A stretch of 64,000 nucleotides of DNA from Halanaerobium kushneri (GCF_900156285.1 NZ_FTNC01000014.1:1-64000); one strand, 5' to 3'; shown: positions 44,967 through 54,424, numbered from the stretch's first letter. Numbers and translations are program-made. Notes: generated by a model not told the origin, from the letters alone.

Positions 44967-45617
44967 TTAATGACACCAGCCAGCTCCATAACCAAATTCT
45001 CTTCCATTATAAGCTCCGGGAGTACCAAAACTGTCATACCTGCCGCCCATAAAAGCTCCTCCCATCATACCACCCATCATACCATAATGAAAATCATCAA
45101 AATCTGAATAGCCATTTCTGCCATAATTCATTCGAAATCCAGGGCCAAAATCATTATTAAAACGATTCTGGAAACGCTCTTCATAATTTAAACGATTTTC
45201 TTCAATCAAGTTAAGCTGTTCTTCTGTTAAAACAGATTCTATTTTTTCCTGATTATTAATTCTTTTTTCATCCAGCTGAGTCAACACTTTTTCAATCTGA
45301 TCTTCTGTTTTACCAATCTCAGCATTAGAAGCACCTCTAAATTCTAGATCCCTAAGTTGACGATTTAAGTCTCTTAATTGATCTCTTAATTCTTCAGTAT
45401 CATTATAAAATTCATTTCTTAAATCAGCAATTTGATTAATCTGTTCATCACTTAAGTCAATTCTATTATAACCTACTCCAACATCGTCTCTATCTCTATT
45501 ATAAAAAGATTGACCTCCAGGACCCATTTTTGACTGAGCACCATGGGCAAAAATTGCACCTGTAAAACCTGTCATTACAAAGACCAGCACCAGTAAAACT
45601 GTAAATATTTTTTTCAT
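44967..45617 (-). CDS. Spy/CpxP/ZraP-like periplasmic protein, Met-rich
   Basis: A 216-residue protein with a signal peptide ending near IFAHG. Residues 55-155 form helices with LSDEQINQIADLRNEFY and LTEEQLNLIEENR, the LTxxQ-type repeats of the Spy/CpxP/ZraP group. The C-terminus is Gly/Met-rich (YGMMGGMMGGAFMGG) and ends in CH, which suggests metal binding. In Gram-negatives such proteins are periplasmic chaperones or metal-stress buffers. Here the finding fits a diderm cell. The ATG follows AAGGAGTGA. Confidence 0.75.
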   Translation of the reverse strand: MKKIFTVLLVLVFVMTGFTGAIFAHGAQSKMGPGGQSFYNRDRDDVGVGYNRIDLSDEQINQIADLRNEFYNDTEELRDQLRDLNRQLRDLEFRGASNAEIGKTEDQIEKVLTQLDEKRINNQEKIESVLTEEQLNLIEENRLNYEERFQNRFNNDFGPGFRMNYGRNGYSDFDDFHYGMMGGMMGGAFMGGRYDSFGTPGAYNGREFGYGAGWCH

Positions 45618-45711
45618 ATTTCATTCACTCCTTAATAGTTATTAGATGATTTTCTTAACTTCTGACTTAATTATAGGAGTAAATTATGAAGGAAATATGA
45701 ATTTAAAAAAA

Positions 45712-46110
45712 TTATTTAAAATAATTAATAACTAGATAGCTTAAATAAGAAGTAAAACCTCCTAAGAAACTGCCCCAGATTAAATCTATAATTGTTATCA
45801 TTAAGGGCCAGTCTTTAATTGTTGCTAAATTAGTCAAATCGTAAGTTGAATAAGTTATTAAACCAAAAAACATACCGGCAAATAAAGCATACTGCCAGCT
45901 GGAAATAGCAAGTGCTCTGTTGAGGACAAAGAAAACCAGACCAGCTGTAAAGAGCAGATAAAAAATCAGAGCAGCAACCATATTAAAGTTTTCCTTCATT
46001 AAAAATCCAAGTTGATTACGATAAAGATTCCTGGCCACTGCACCCAGCCAGATAAAATCAATGACAAGAAAAATAATAAATGTTATTAGATAATTTTTAA
46101 AATAAATCAT
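45712..46110 (-). CDS. DUF2177-family membrane protein
   Basis: A 132-residue integral membrane protein with four hydrophobic spans. LVIDFIWLGAVARNLYRNQLG at the start and TYSTYDLTNLATIKDWP match the DUF2177 family, whose function is unknown. It starts six bases after the stop of the M50 protease and is co-transcribed with it. ATG 46108-46110 is preferred to the TTG before it, because of the distance to AAGGAG. Confidence 0.85.
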   Translation of the reverse strand: MIYFKNYLITFIIFLVIDFIWLGAVARNLYRNQLGFLMKENFNMVAALIFYLLFTAGLVFFVLNRALAISSWQYALFAGMFFGLITYSTYDLTNLATIKDWPLMITIIDLIWGSFLGGFTSYLSYLVINYFK

Positions 46111-46114
46111 CAAA

Positions 46115-47239
46115 TTACTCCTTTTTTTCGATATTTTCTAGCTGTCTTACTCTGAGACCTGTCATCACATCCGAACGAGTAATAATACCTCTCAGTTCTT
46201 CTCCGTCCATTACCAGAAGTCGGCCAATATCTTTTTGGAAAAGCAGTTTGAAAGCTTCATAAAGTTCATCATTCTCACTTACACAGTGCAATTCCTTATT
46301 CATTATAGTCTGCACCGGGGTATTATGATATTCATCCTGTGGAATTTTTTGAGCATCTTCCATAGTAACAATACCAACAACCTGGTCATCTCTCAAAACA
46401 GGAAATCCCGAATGCTTATCATTAAACATTTTTTCAATTAAACGATGCACACTCATATTTGCCGGTACAGTCTTAACTTCTTCAGTCATTAAGTCTTTAA
46501 CTTTAAGATCAGAAAGAGCACTTTTAATATTGCTAAACTGGTGTTCCTGAGAAGCACCAATATAAATAAAAAAGGCAATAAATATTAGGAGAAAGTTACC
46601 ACTCATAAAACCTAAAATACCAAACATCAGGGCAAATCCTTTGCCAAATTTAGAAGCAATCTCAGTTGCTCTTCTAAATGATGTTCTTTGAGCAATAAAT
46701 GCCCGCAGAATTCTTCCACCATCAGATGGAAAAGCAGGTAACAGATTAAAAATCCCCAAAAATATATTTAACTGACCGGTATATAAAACTATTAACCTTA
46801 AATCTTCTAAAATAAAATCTGGAGCATAGCTGCCTGAAAAAATAAAAATTAGACCAAGCAGCAGACTGGTAAGTGGTCCACTGGCTGCAATTTTCATTTC
46901 ATCTTTTGGATCCTTAGATATCTCCTCAATATTAGCCAGCCCACCAAAAAGCATTAAAGTAATATCAGTAGTTTCCACATCTTTAGTTCTGGCTACAAGC
47001 GAATGAGCCAGCTCATGAATTAAAATACTGATAAAAAGCATTACAGCCATTATAAAACCTAGTAAATAAGGATTTAAAATTAACTGTCTTCTGGCAATAT
47101 CGGTGTTTTCAGTCAGATAAATTATGTTACTGCCAAAAGCCCAGGCAAAAAAGGGGAGGATTATTAATAAACTAATGTGAATTTTAACAGGTATTCCAAA
47201 CAGATGGCCAACAGTAAAAGAACTTTTCAATTTTATCAC
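46115..47239 (-). CDS. M50 site-2-type protease with two CBS domains
   Basis: A 374-residue membrane protease. The zinc motif HELAH (75-79) is in ILIHELAHSLVA, and the third-ligand region reads PAFPSDGGRILRAF. Six or so hydrophobic spans fill residues 1-230. Two CBS domains (about 245-300 and 305-365) have LKVKDLMTEEV and QTIMNKEL. This SpoIVFB/Rip-type layout suggests intramembrane cleavage controlled by adenine nucleotides at the CBS pair. The substrate is unknown. It follows the GHL10 gene by 22 bases. Confidence 0.92.
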   Translation of the reverse strand: MIKLKSSFTVGHLFGIPVKIHISLLIILPFFAWAFGSNIIYLTENTDIARRQLILNPYLLGFIMAVMLFISILIHELAHSLVARTKDVETTDITLMLFGGLANIEEISKDPKDEMKIAASGPLTSLLLGLIFIFSGSYAPDFILEDLRLIVLYTGQLNIFLGIFNLLPAFPSDGGRILRAFIAQRTSFRRATEIASKFGKGFALMFGILGFMSGNFLLIFIAFFIYIGASQEHQFSNIKSALSDLKVKDLMTEEVKTVPANMSVHRLIEKMFNDKHSGFPVLRDDQVVGIVTMEDAQKIPQDEYHNTPVQTIMNKELHCVSENDELYEAFKLLFQKDIGRLLVMDGEELRGIITRSDVMTGLRVRQLENIEKKE

Positions 47240-47261
47240 CCCTGCCTAAAAATTTGAGATT

Positions 47262-48902
47262 TTAATATAAGTTTATAATATCTTTTAAATAGTTAAAATC
47301 CTTTTCCAGCACTCCTGTTACTTTTTCAGAAAGATTAAGATTATTTTTTTCGACATAATCTAAAAAATTAAAGTCTGCTTTTGTAGCTTTACTGCAAATT
47401 TGATTGAGAAAAGTCCTTATCTTTATTAAATCATCGGTTTCAATTGCTTCTGCTTCTTTTATAATATTTAACCTTTTCAAGATAAAATCCTGCATTTTAG
47501 CCAAAGATTCTCTTTTATTTTTATCGGGTAATAATGCTGGAACAGAAAAAACTCCCTGAGCCAGTCTCTGATAATCTCCTTCTGTTAAATGAGCTGCTGC
47601 AAATAAAGAAACACCGTTAGGATTGATCTGATTAATCTCCTCTATTTGAGCAATTAACTGTTCTGAGCTCAACTTAAAAACTGAAACACCGGCATATAAT
47701 GGCTTTTTAATCTGACTGCGATCTTCTTTAATCCAACTTCTGAGCTCAGAAAATAAATTTTCTGTATAGGTCATTGGTAAAACAAAATCTAAGTAATCAT
47801 TTTTAAGCCAGAGAGACCAGTTCTGTAAAGCTCGATAACGTGCTTCTTCTCTTCCCGGAATTACATCAGCAGAAATCTTTAAATTTGGATCAATTAATCT
47901 TAATTGTTTAGTGGTTTCTTTTACCATTTGAGTAATTAAATCTTCTCTGTACTGATTCCAGATAGAAAATTCTGCACTACCACTTTTAATTGTAAAAGGA
48001 TCAAGTCCGGTTTTTTCTTTAAATTTTTCAACACTAATTTGATCATAACCAAAACTACCTCGATATTCCTCTGGAAAACGAATATAATCCAGATTAATTC
48101 CATCAATATTATAATTTTTTACCAGATAAGCATATCTCTTTTGCAAAAATTCTCTAACATCTTCTCTTGCAGGTGAAAGCCAGGTAGAATTATGATAACT
48201 TACTACCTCTCCTTCTTTATTTTTATTAGCCCAATCCGGATTATTTTCTAATATCCGTCCTGGTTTTCCAGCTGTGTTTTCATTAAAAACCCAGACCCAG
48301 GGATGAACTTCCATATTTCTTGCTGCTGCTTCTTCGATTAAAACTTTTAGTGGATCTTCCTTCCAATTTTTAAAACGCGGATCCTGAAAAAATAATTCAT
48401 TATCAGCAATTACAGACATTCCCTTATAAAATGTTTCCGGAAAAATGACATTAAAATTAGCCTTCTGAGCCTGATTGAGAAGTTTCTGAACCCCTGATCG
48501 GCCGCCGGTTTTAGCAAAAGTACCACTATCCAACCAGAATCCACGCAGCTGCACAGGCTTTGATTCCGTAGTTTTTAAAAGAAGCTGATTTGAAAATCTA
48601 ATTATTATTTTAGATATTCTATCGACTTCAAAATCATTATTATTTTTGTATGCCTGCTGCAGCTGCTGATAATACGCATCGATTTTTTTGAGCTCATCAT
48701 CAATTTCAGATTGGTAAAATATTTTGAAATCAGATTTAGCTCTATTCATTTTTTTATCCAGGTTATTTAAAGATCTTTCTGCAGCTCGAATTTTCAACAG
48801 AGAACTGCGATAAACTTCTGGTTTAAAATAAGCTGCTGAATTAAGAGAATAAACAAGTATAATTATCAATACCAAAAAAATAAAATTCAATTTTTTAATC
48901 AT
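47262..48902 (-). CDS. GHL10 (DUF187)-family glycoside hydrolase-like protein
   Basis: A 546-residue exported protein with a hydrophobic N-terminal segment. Residues 30-110 are helical and charged. The GHL10 barrel covers about 115-430, with QLRGFWLDSGTF, FPETFYKGMSVI, VHPWVWVFNE and DGINLDYIRFPEEY; the Asp/Glu at the barrel strand ends are candidate catalytic residues. The last 100 residues are helical. Relatives cleave glycans at or near the cell surface. It overlaps the binding-protein gene by eight bases, so it is made with an orphan sugar-binding protein. Confidence 0.88.
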   Translation of the reverse strand: MIKKLNFIFLVLIIILVYSLNSAAYFKPEVYRSSLLKIRAAERSLNNLDKKMNRAKSDFKIFYQSEIDDELKKIDAYYQQLQQAYKNNNDFEVDRISKIIIRFSNQLLLKTTESKPVQLRGFWLDSGTFAKTGGRSGVQKLLNQAQKANFNVIFPETFYKGMSVIADNELFFQDPRFKNWKEDPLKVLIEEAAARNMEVHPWVWVFNENTAGKPGRILENNPDWANKNKEGEVVSYHNSTWLSPAREDVREFLQKRYAYLVKNYNIDGINLDYIRFPEEYRGSFGYDQISVEKFKEKTGLDPFTIKSGSAEFSIWNQYREDLITQMVKETTKQLRLIDPNLKISADVIPGREEARYRALQNWSLWLKNDYLDFVLPMTYTENLFSELRSWIKEDRSQIKKPLYAGVSVFKLSSEQLIAQIEEINQINPNGVSLFAAAHLTEGDYQRLAQGVFSVPALLPDKNKRESLAKMQDFILKRLNIIKEAEAIETDDLIKIRTFLNQICSKATKADFNFLDYVEKNNLNLSEKVTGVLEKDFNYLKDIINLY

Positions 48903-50172
48903 TTAAATTCTCCTCTGTTAAAATCTGATTCCATTTAGTTTCCATAATATTAAGAGCCTCTCTGGCAGAAATTTTACCGGCAAAAGCCCGGGCAAATTGT
49001 TCATTCATTACTTTAAGTAGTTCAGCTGCATCAGGATGCATAAGGGTTAAATCCTGATTCCTAAATAACTGCTTTCGTAAAATTATTTGAGCTTCATTTT
49101 CTAAAGATATATCCCCTGCTTTATCTCTTATTTTTTCCTGAAGTAGTTCCAGATCTTCTTCTGGAATAACAGCAGATGGTAATACTGAAGCCTGGGTCGA
49201 AAATTTTAACTGTGATTTGAGAGAAGTAATAAACTGAGCAAATTTAGCTGCTTCAATTTTATTTTCAGAAGCCTTAGGAATAACCAGATTCATTAAAGCA
49301 GCATTGATTACCCCCTCACCAGCCGGGGGAATTACTGCCGGTTTTGTTACATCATTTAGGTATTTAGAGTCATTTGCTATTTCTTTTAAAAATTGAGGTG
49401 CTGTAAATAAAATTGCCAGTTCATTATTCTTATAACGTTCGAGAGCAATATTAAAACCCGAACTTAGTGTATCAGCGGGAATTACTCCTTTTTTTCTGAG
49501 CTGTTGATATTTTAAAATTATTTTTTCTGCTTTTTGATTATTAAAAGCAGCCTTAAGCTGTCCATTATCTTCCTTAAACAACTCAATTCCGGCCTCAATA
49601 AATTCCTGCTCAATTTTGATCTGGGGCATCAGACCATAAACCCCTGTTTTCTTAGTTATAGTTTCTGCAAGTTGAAATAACTGATTTTGATCTTCAATTA
49701 ACTGGTTAGGATTAAGACCTGCAATTTTAAAAATTTCCTGATTAAATACCATCAATTTTGAACTAAGATACCAGGGAAAAGCATAGTAAGCTCCCTGATA
49801 ATAACCATTTTCCCAGAGTCGGGGATAATAATACTGGCTGTAATCTTGCTTTAAACTTGATACCGGGAACAAAAGATTATCCTCAAGCAGAGAAGCCATT
49901 AGCTGTGGTGAGAGATTAACCAGATCAGGAACTTCTCCTGCTGCCAGTTGGTGGCGTAATTTCTGATTAATAGTGGAAAAATTAACGTCCTCCCATTTAA
50001 TTTTAAGTCCCGGGTTTTGGGTTTCAAATTCTTTTATTTTGGTTACAAAATAGTCATCAAATTTGGGGCTTAGATTAATTGTCCAGAATTCGATTTCTTT
50101 TTCTGCTGCTGCAGTTGCTGCTGAAAAAAAGAAAGTTATTAATAATATAGAAAGTAAAATCTTTTTTATCAT
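48895..50172 (-). CDS. orphan sugar-binding protein (family 1)
   Basis: A 425-residue binding protein. The signal peptide ends near AAAE, with no lipobox. The mature part has FWTINLSPKFDDYFV, KIKEFETQNPGLKIKWEDVNF and VPDLVNLSPQLM, as in the family 1 solute-binding proteins. No permease or ATPase gene is adjacent; instead the GHL10 glycoside hydrolase overlaps it. It may feed a permease encoded elsewhere or act in periplasmic sugar capture. The start is ATG 50170-50172, seven bases after GGAG. Confidence 0.88.
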   Translation of the reverse strand: MIKKILLSILLITFFFSAATAAAEKEIEFWTINLSPKFDDYFVTKIKEFETQNPGLKIKWEDVNFSTINQKLRHQLAAGEVPDLVNLSPQLMASLLEDNLLFPVSSLKQDYSQYYYPRLWENGYYQGAYYAFPWYLSSKLMVFNQEIFKIAGLNPNQLIEDQNQLFQLAETITKKTGVYGLMPQIKIEQEFIEAGIELFKEDNGQLKAAFNNQKAEKIILKYQQLRKKGVIPADTLSSGFNIALERYKNNELAILFTAPQFLKEIANDSKYLNDVTKPAVIPPAGEGVINAALMNLVIPKASENKIEAAKFAQFITSLKSQLKFSTQASVLPSAVIPEEDLELLQEKIRDKAGDISLENEAQIILRKQLFRNQDLTLMHPDAAELLKVMNEQFARAFAGKISAREALNIMETKWNQILTEENLND

Positions 50173-50226
50173 CTTCAATCTCCTTTGACTTAAATATTTT
50201 AGCTGCTCATAATTAGCTTAAATGGC

Positions 50227-50253
50227 AAAAACCTCTCTATATAACGAGAGAGG
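50227..50253 (-). terminator. terminator after the lipid kinase gene
   Basis: CCTCTCT and AGAGAGG form a perfect 7-bp stem with an eight-base loop, followed by TTTTT on the minus strand. Confidence 0.8.
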
Positions 50254-50333
50254 CTCTTACCTGGCAGCAGGGCAAATTTATTAGCTTAATATATAATTAG
50301 CGATTTAAATCACTTTTCCTGCATTATAATTGC

Positions 50334-51227
50334 TTAAGCTGTGAAAACTTTTTGAGCAGCTGGAATCAGTTCAATTTCTAAGGGAAAAGCAGGACCTTTC
50401 TCTCCATCAATATCACAGTGCTCATCTCTACTGCTGTTTTTTAGTGTAATTTTAAAATAATTATCCTGAAGATAAATTAAATTCTTATTTTTAATCTCTT
50501 TACCATTAAATAAATCAGCTGCTGCTGTACTCAATTTTAAAATATTGCCAGTTTTGACTGCTAAGAGATCAAATAAACCATCATCTATCGAAGCCAGTTT
50601 GGCTATATTTTTAAAGCCCCCAGCATCTTTGCTGTTAAAAATAAAAAAACCCAGAAATTCTCCCTCAATTTTTTCCCTTGAAGTTTCAATTTCAAGCTGC
50701 ATTGACTTGATATTAGGAAGCTCTTTTAACCCCTGCAAATAATAGGCAACTTTTCCCAGTCTATTTTTCATTTCAGTTTCTGTGCCGTGAGCAATCTGAG
50801 AAATAATACCTCCCACACAAACATTTAAAAAATATCTTTTATTAACCCGACCAACATCAATTTCTTTAATTTTCCAGTCCAGAATTCTTTTAATACTGTT
50901 TTCAATATTCTGGGTCATTCCCAGAAAAGAAGCAAAGTCATTGGCAGTCCCTGCCGGAATAATTCCCAACGGAAGATCAATCTGCTCTTTCTGCATTAAA
51001 TCAACCATTTCGCTGGCAGATCCATCTCCACCTGCAACAATTATAGCTTCATAACTCTGATCAATATTTTCCAGACCTTTTTTAAAATCTCCTGGTTCCA
51101 TACTTCTATAAATATCTACTCTAAATCCAGCAGCCTGAAACAGCTTTAAAAACTGATCTAAATAAGAATTAAAAGTTCTATCTCCTGCTGCTGGGTTATA
51201 AATTAATTTCACTTTTTTATTTAGCAC
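50334..51227 (-). CDS. diacylglycerol/lipid kinase (DagK/YegS family)
   Basis: A 297-residue kinase with KLIYNPAAGDRTF at the start, the nucleotide motif GGDGSASEMVD, GTANDFASFLG and a C-terminal beta domain ending DIDGEKGPAFP. The family phosphorylates diacylglycerol or related lipids to recycle membrane lipid. The start is GTG at 51225-51227, nine bases after AGGAG; the TTG three codons earlier is directly against that site. Confidence 0.92.
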   Translation of the reverse strand: MLNKKVKLIYNPAAGDRTFNSYLDQFLKLFQAAGFRVDIYRSMEPGDFKKGLENIDQSYEAIIVAGGDGSASEMVDLMQKEQIDLPLGIIPAGTANDFASFLGMTQNIENSIKRILDWKIKEIDVGRVNKRYFLNVCVGGIISQIAHGTETEMKNRLGKVAYYLQGLKELPNIKSMQLEIETSREKIEGEFLGFFIFNSKDAGGFKNIAKLASIDDGLFDLLAVKTGNILKLSTAAADLFNGKEIKNKNLIYLQDNYFKITLKNSSRDEHCDIDGEKGPAFPLEIELIPAAQKVFTA

Positions 51228-51287
51228 TTCAATCAACTCCTATCAGGCAATTTAATTATATCATAAACTGCCTGCTAAGAACAAAAG

Positions 51288-52430
51288 CTATTTAATTAAT
51301 ATATCTCCATATTCGGAACTAATAGATATATTGTGTTCCGCTCTGCTTCCTCGGTAAACCAATTCCTTCTTATTTTCATAATTTACTCCTCCCAGATCAG
51401 CTGCTATATTACCATATTCAACTTTGAGATCATAATTATATAATTCGTAATCTTTAAGCCTTTCAATTGTACAGTCAGCATACTGTAATTCAAAATCTAG
51501 ATCAGAGATATTTTTTAATCTTAAATCTCCATATTCAATATCTGCAGTTATTTTACCACTGATATTTTCAAAGCTAAAGCCAGTATAACGGCTGTTAATG
51601 TCGATATTTTTAGCTTCACTTATTTCGGCTCCTCCATAACGACTATTTATTATTAGATCAGAAGCTAAATTCTGAATTCTATTAAAACCATAAGCACTTT
51701 CTAGTTTAAACTCTCCTTCTATATTTCTAACTGTATTTTCTGTATAGGCTGATTCTAAATTTAAACTTGAAGCAAGATTAGTAATTCTGGCCTCACCATA
51801 GTCTAAATCAACTTCCACTCTACCGGAAATATTATCAATATTTGTACTTCCATAACGATTACTGGCTTCTAATGCAGCATCTAAACTTGAAACATCTAGG
51901 GCCCCATACTTATTTCTTAAATCTGTCATTAAATTTTCTGGAATACTAATTCTATAATCAATTTCTACCACATTAATCAAGTCAGGAGTAGAAGTCTGAC
52001 TCTTATTAAGGGCTATCTCCAGTTTATCTCCCCGAAGATTATAAATTACTTCTAAATCTTTGATAAACTCCTCTGCAGCTTCTTTATCTTCAGCATGAAC
52101 CTTGAGTGTATAATCAATATTTATTTCTTGATTTTGAGTTCCCGTTAAATCAATACTACCAAAATCGTTTTTTAAATAAAAAGTTCTAACTTCTTTATTT
52201 TCATTCAAAAAGTTGTAATCAAGAACCAGACTGCCATCTTTTTCTGCCTTTATACTATCACTATCAAAGCTATTCTGGAAAAAAGTCCCTTCCGTTTTAA
52301 TTAAATCTTCTATTGATTCAGTAATAAAACCCTGAAATAAATGATTGTCAGATCTTACATATTTAATATCAGCAATCATCACCAGCGTTAAAATTATTAA
52401 AAGATAAGTTACAAATTTTTTTCTGCTCAT
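51288..52430 (-). CDS. DUF4097-type beta-helical surface protein
   Basis: A 380-residue protein with one N-terminal membrane segment (about 6-25). From about residue 80 it is a long series of short beta-strands with repeated YG or RY (KYGALDV, NRYGSTNI, DYGEARI, SAYGFNRI, SRYGGAEI), typical of the DUF4097 family. The role is unknown; in Firmicutes such proteins are often encoded with ABC transporters and GntR regulators, as here. It is the last gene of that operon, 12 bases after the frameshifted permease. Confidence 0.85.
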   Translation of the reverse strand: MSRKKFVTYLLIILTLVMIADIKYVRSDNHLFQGFITESIEDLIKTEGTFFQNSFDSDSIKAEKDGSLVLDYNFLNENKEVRTFYLKNDFGSIDLTGTQNQEINIDYTLKVHAEDKEAAEEFIKDLEVIYNLRGDKLEIALNKSQTSTPDLINVVEIDYRISIPENLMTDLRNKYGALDVSSLDAALEASNRYGSTNIDNISGRVEVDLDYGEARITNLASSLNLESAYTENTVRNIEGEFKLESAYGFNRIQNLASDLIINSRYGGAEISEAKNIDINSRYTGFSFENISGKITADIEYGDLRLKNISDLDFELQYADCTIERLKDYELYNYDLKVEYGNIAADLGGVNYENKKELVYRGSRAEHNISISSEYGDILIK

Positions 52431-52442
52431 TTTTTCCTCCTT

Positions 52443-53203
52443 TTAAACATCGACATCAGAAGCAAGCAAACGTGAATTTAAGAAAAAGAGGCCCACCATC
52501 ATCAAAACAATTACTATAAATGGTGCTGAACCAATATATATTGTAGATTCACTGACTCCAGCAGGACTTTCTGTAAAAATTGTTATAGGTAGATCAGGCA
52601 ACCAGTTAAAGAGATAGTTTAAAAATCCCCCAATTCTTAAAATGAGATAATGACTTAAAATAAAAACCAGAATACTAATTAAAAGCCTGAAACGATTAAA
52701 AAATGTAGCCACCAGATAGGAAAACTGAGTTATTAAATAAATCTGAATCCCACTTATTAGATAGGTTATATAAGCTAAAACAAGAAATTCTTTAAAAACT
52801 TCTCTTCCCAGTGTTTCCGGAATTTGACGAAATACTCCTGCTAAAAATCCCTGATGAAAATAAATATTGACCAAAATCAGAGCCCCACTCAAAATTAAAT
52901 AATAACTAAAAGCAGGAAAAACTTGGCAAAATTAATTTCGTATCCTTTACGGGGCAAAATTTTCAATAAATAAATTGTATTATTCCCCCACTCACTTCGA
53001 TAAGAGTTATAGGCCAAAAAAAGCATTATCATTGGTAAGAAAAATAATGGAATAAAGCCAAGTCCAAAACTCAAACCATGAGGCCAGTTTTCACTTCTAC
53101 TAATTAAAAACCATTCCCAGACTGTTATAATCAAAGTAGAAACAATAATTAATATATTCAACTGTCTAAACTCTTTTTTAATTAAGGAAATTAGGCTTTT
53201 CAT
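52443..53203 (-). pseudogene. ABC transporter permease with frameshift
   Basis: Two consecutive reading frames (53203-52895, 102 codons; and 52892-52443, about 150 codons) read as one membrane protein of about 253 residues. The first has EFRQLNILIIVST and LKILPRKGYEINFAKF. The second continues from LILSGALILVNI and ends at the DUF4097 gene. An extra T in the T5 run at 52917-52921 (minus strand) would give FAKFFPAFSYYLILSG and join them. This is a permease-like partner of the ABC ATPase. It is a sequencing error, a real frameshift or a slippage site. Two separately translated halves are possible but less likely. Confidence 0.75.
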
Positions 53204-53901
53204 TCAAATACCTCCCCGATTAATTCTCTGATAGATTTACCTTTTTCTGCTCTTAAATCATCAGCATTAGCTGACAGCAGTAGTTTTCCATTTTCAATAA
53301 AAATTACATGATCCAGATACCTTTCTGCCTCTATTATTTCATGAGTGGCAAGTATTATTGACTGATTATCGCTATCAAATTCTCCAATTAAAGTTTCTAA
53401 AATTCTCTCCCTGGAAGCTGGATCAATTCCGGCCAGAGGTTCATCTAAAATAATGACTGCTGCACTGCGGCTTAAAACTAAAACAAGCTTTAATCTAGCA
53501 ACCATCCCTTTAGAAAGATTATTTATCTTCTGATCAAGTTTTAAATTCATAAAATTTAGCAGTTCTTCAGCCTTCTTAGGAGAAAAATCGCTGTACTGTT
53601 CTTCGTGAAATCTAATCATTTCAGAAATTGTCATCCACTTATAAAGATGATTAATCTCCGGTAAAAAAGCAATATCCTGCATCAAATGCTGATATTTATT
53701 TTTTCTATTAATTTTTATCTGACCACTGTCTTTAACAATTAAACCAGAGATTATTTTAAGCAGAGTTGATTTCCCACTTCCATTGGGACCTACAATTCCA
53801 GTGATCATTCCAGCTGGAATATTTAAATCAATTCCTTTAAGAGCTTCAACTCCGGGAAACTTCTTTTTTACTCCACTAATTTCTATTATATTTTCACTCA
53901 T
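53200..53901 (-). CDS. ABC transporter ATPase
   Basis: A 233-residue ATPase with Walker A GPNGSGKST, the signature segment NLSKGMVARLKLV, Walker B VIILDEPLAGIDP and the switch His in ATHEII. It drives the permease encoded after it. It overlaps the GntR gene by eight bases and the permease gene by four, which indicates a tightly coupled operon like B. subtilis ytr. The transported substrate is not evident. Confidence 0.94.
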   Translation of the reverse strand: MSENIIEISGVKKKFPGVEALKGIDLNIPAGMITGIVGPNGSGKSTLLKIISGLIVKDSGQIKINRKNKYQHLMQDIAFLPEINHLYKWMTISEMIRFHEEQYSDFSPKKAEELLNFMNLKLDQKINNLSKGMVARLKLVLVLSRSAAVIILDEPLAGIDPASRERILETLIGEFDSDNQSIILATHEIIEAERYLDHVIFIENGKLLLSANADDLRAEKGKSIRELIGEVFE

Positions 53902-54271
53902 CTTGATCCCTCCTCTTTAAATTTCTATTTATTTTTTCCAGAATATCATCTTTTTTAAATCCAAGCGAAATCATCTCATCTATAAATTCTTTAACAGCTG
54001 TGTCTGCCATATCTTTTTTGATTTCTATCATTACCTGATCATCATCCTTTATAAAAGTACCTCTTCCCCTTTTAGTTTCAACAAGTCCCCGCTGTTCCAT
54101 TTCCCTATATGCTCTCTGGACAGTGTTGGGATTAACTTCAATTTTTTTGGCCAATTTCCGCTGTGAGGGTAATTTTTCTCCCGGTCTTAGTTCTCCTCTA
54201 ACCAGCTCTTTTTTTATTTCCTCTATAACCTGTTCGTAAATCGGATAGGCTGCATCGAAATTAATATCCAT
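53894..54271 (-). CDS. GntR-family regulator, YtrA type
   Basis: A 125-residue regulator. The winged helix (about 10-75) includes LRPGEKLPSQRKLAKKIEVNPNTVQRAYREM, and the protein ends with a short dimerisation helix, the YtrA-subfamily layout. It is the first gene of the ABC operon and probably binds the palindrome at 54301-54322 to control it. Cell-wall antibiotics or stress induce some YtrA homologues, but this one's signal is unknown. Confidence 0.92.
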   Translation of the reverse strand: MDINFDAAYPIYEQVIEEIKKELVRGELRPGEKLPSQRKLAKKIEVNPNTVQRAYREMEQRGLVETKRGRGTFIKDDDQVMIEIKKDMADTAVKEFIDEMISLGFKKDDILEKINRNLKRRDQDE

Positions 54272-54300
54272 CTCTTACCTCCTTTCAGTCGAATTTGATA

Positions 54301-54322
54301 GTGCACTAGTTAACTGGTACAC
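54301..54322. promoter_or_regulatory. GntR (YtrA-type) operator
   Basis: GTGCACTAGTTAACTGGTACAC is symmetric at all but two pairs of positions around a central TTAA. It lies directly downstream of the -10 box of the GntR operon, about 30 bases from the start codon. Confidence 0.75.
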
Positions 54323-54326
54323 TCAT

Positions 54327-54355
54327 AGTATAATCTTATTAAATTGATTTGTCAA
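54327..54355 (-). promoter_or_regulatory. promoter of the GntR-ABC operon
   Basis: A perfect TTGACA (54350-54355) and TATACT (54327-54332) with a 17-base spacer on the minus strand, just upstream of the palindrome at 54301-54322. Confidence 0.82.
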
Positions 54356-54424
54356 GTGATTTTTTGTAATTTTTTAGACAAAAAAATTCCGAGAAAAATA
54401 AAATCTCCCCGGAGCAGAAAATTC

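Noticed and set aside
50227-50280. A possible riboswitch before the orphan binding-protein gene
   Set aside because: The stem-loop plus T5 run has simple terminator features, and no conserved riboswitch core was seen upstream of it.
54395-54415. A CTCC/GGAG dyad followed by T-rich sequence after the small peptide gene
   Set aside because: The stem is only 3-4 bp with a very small loop, too weak to list as a terminator.
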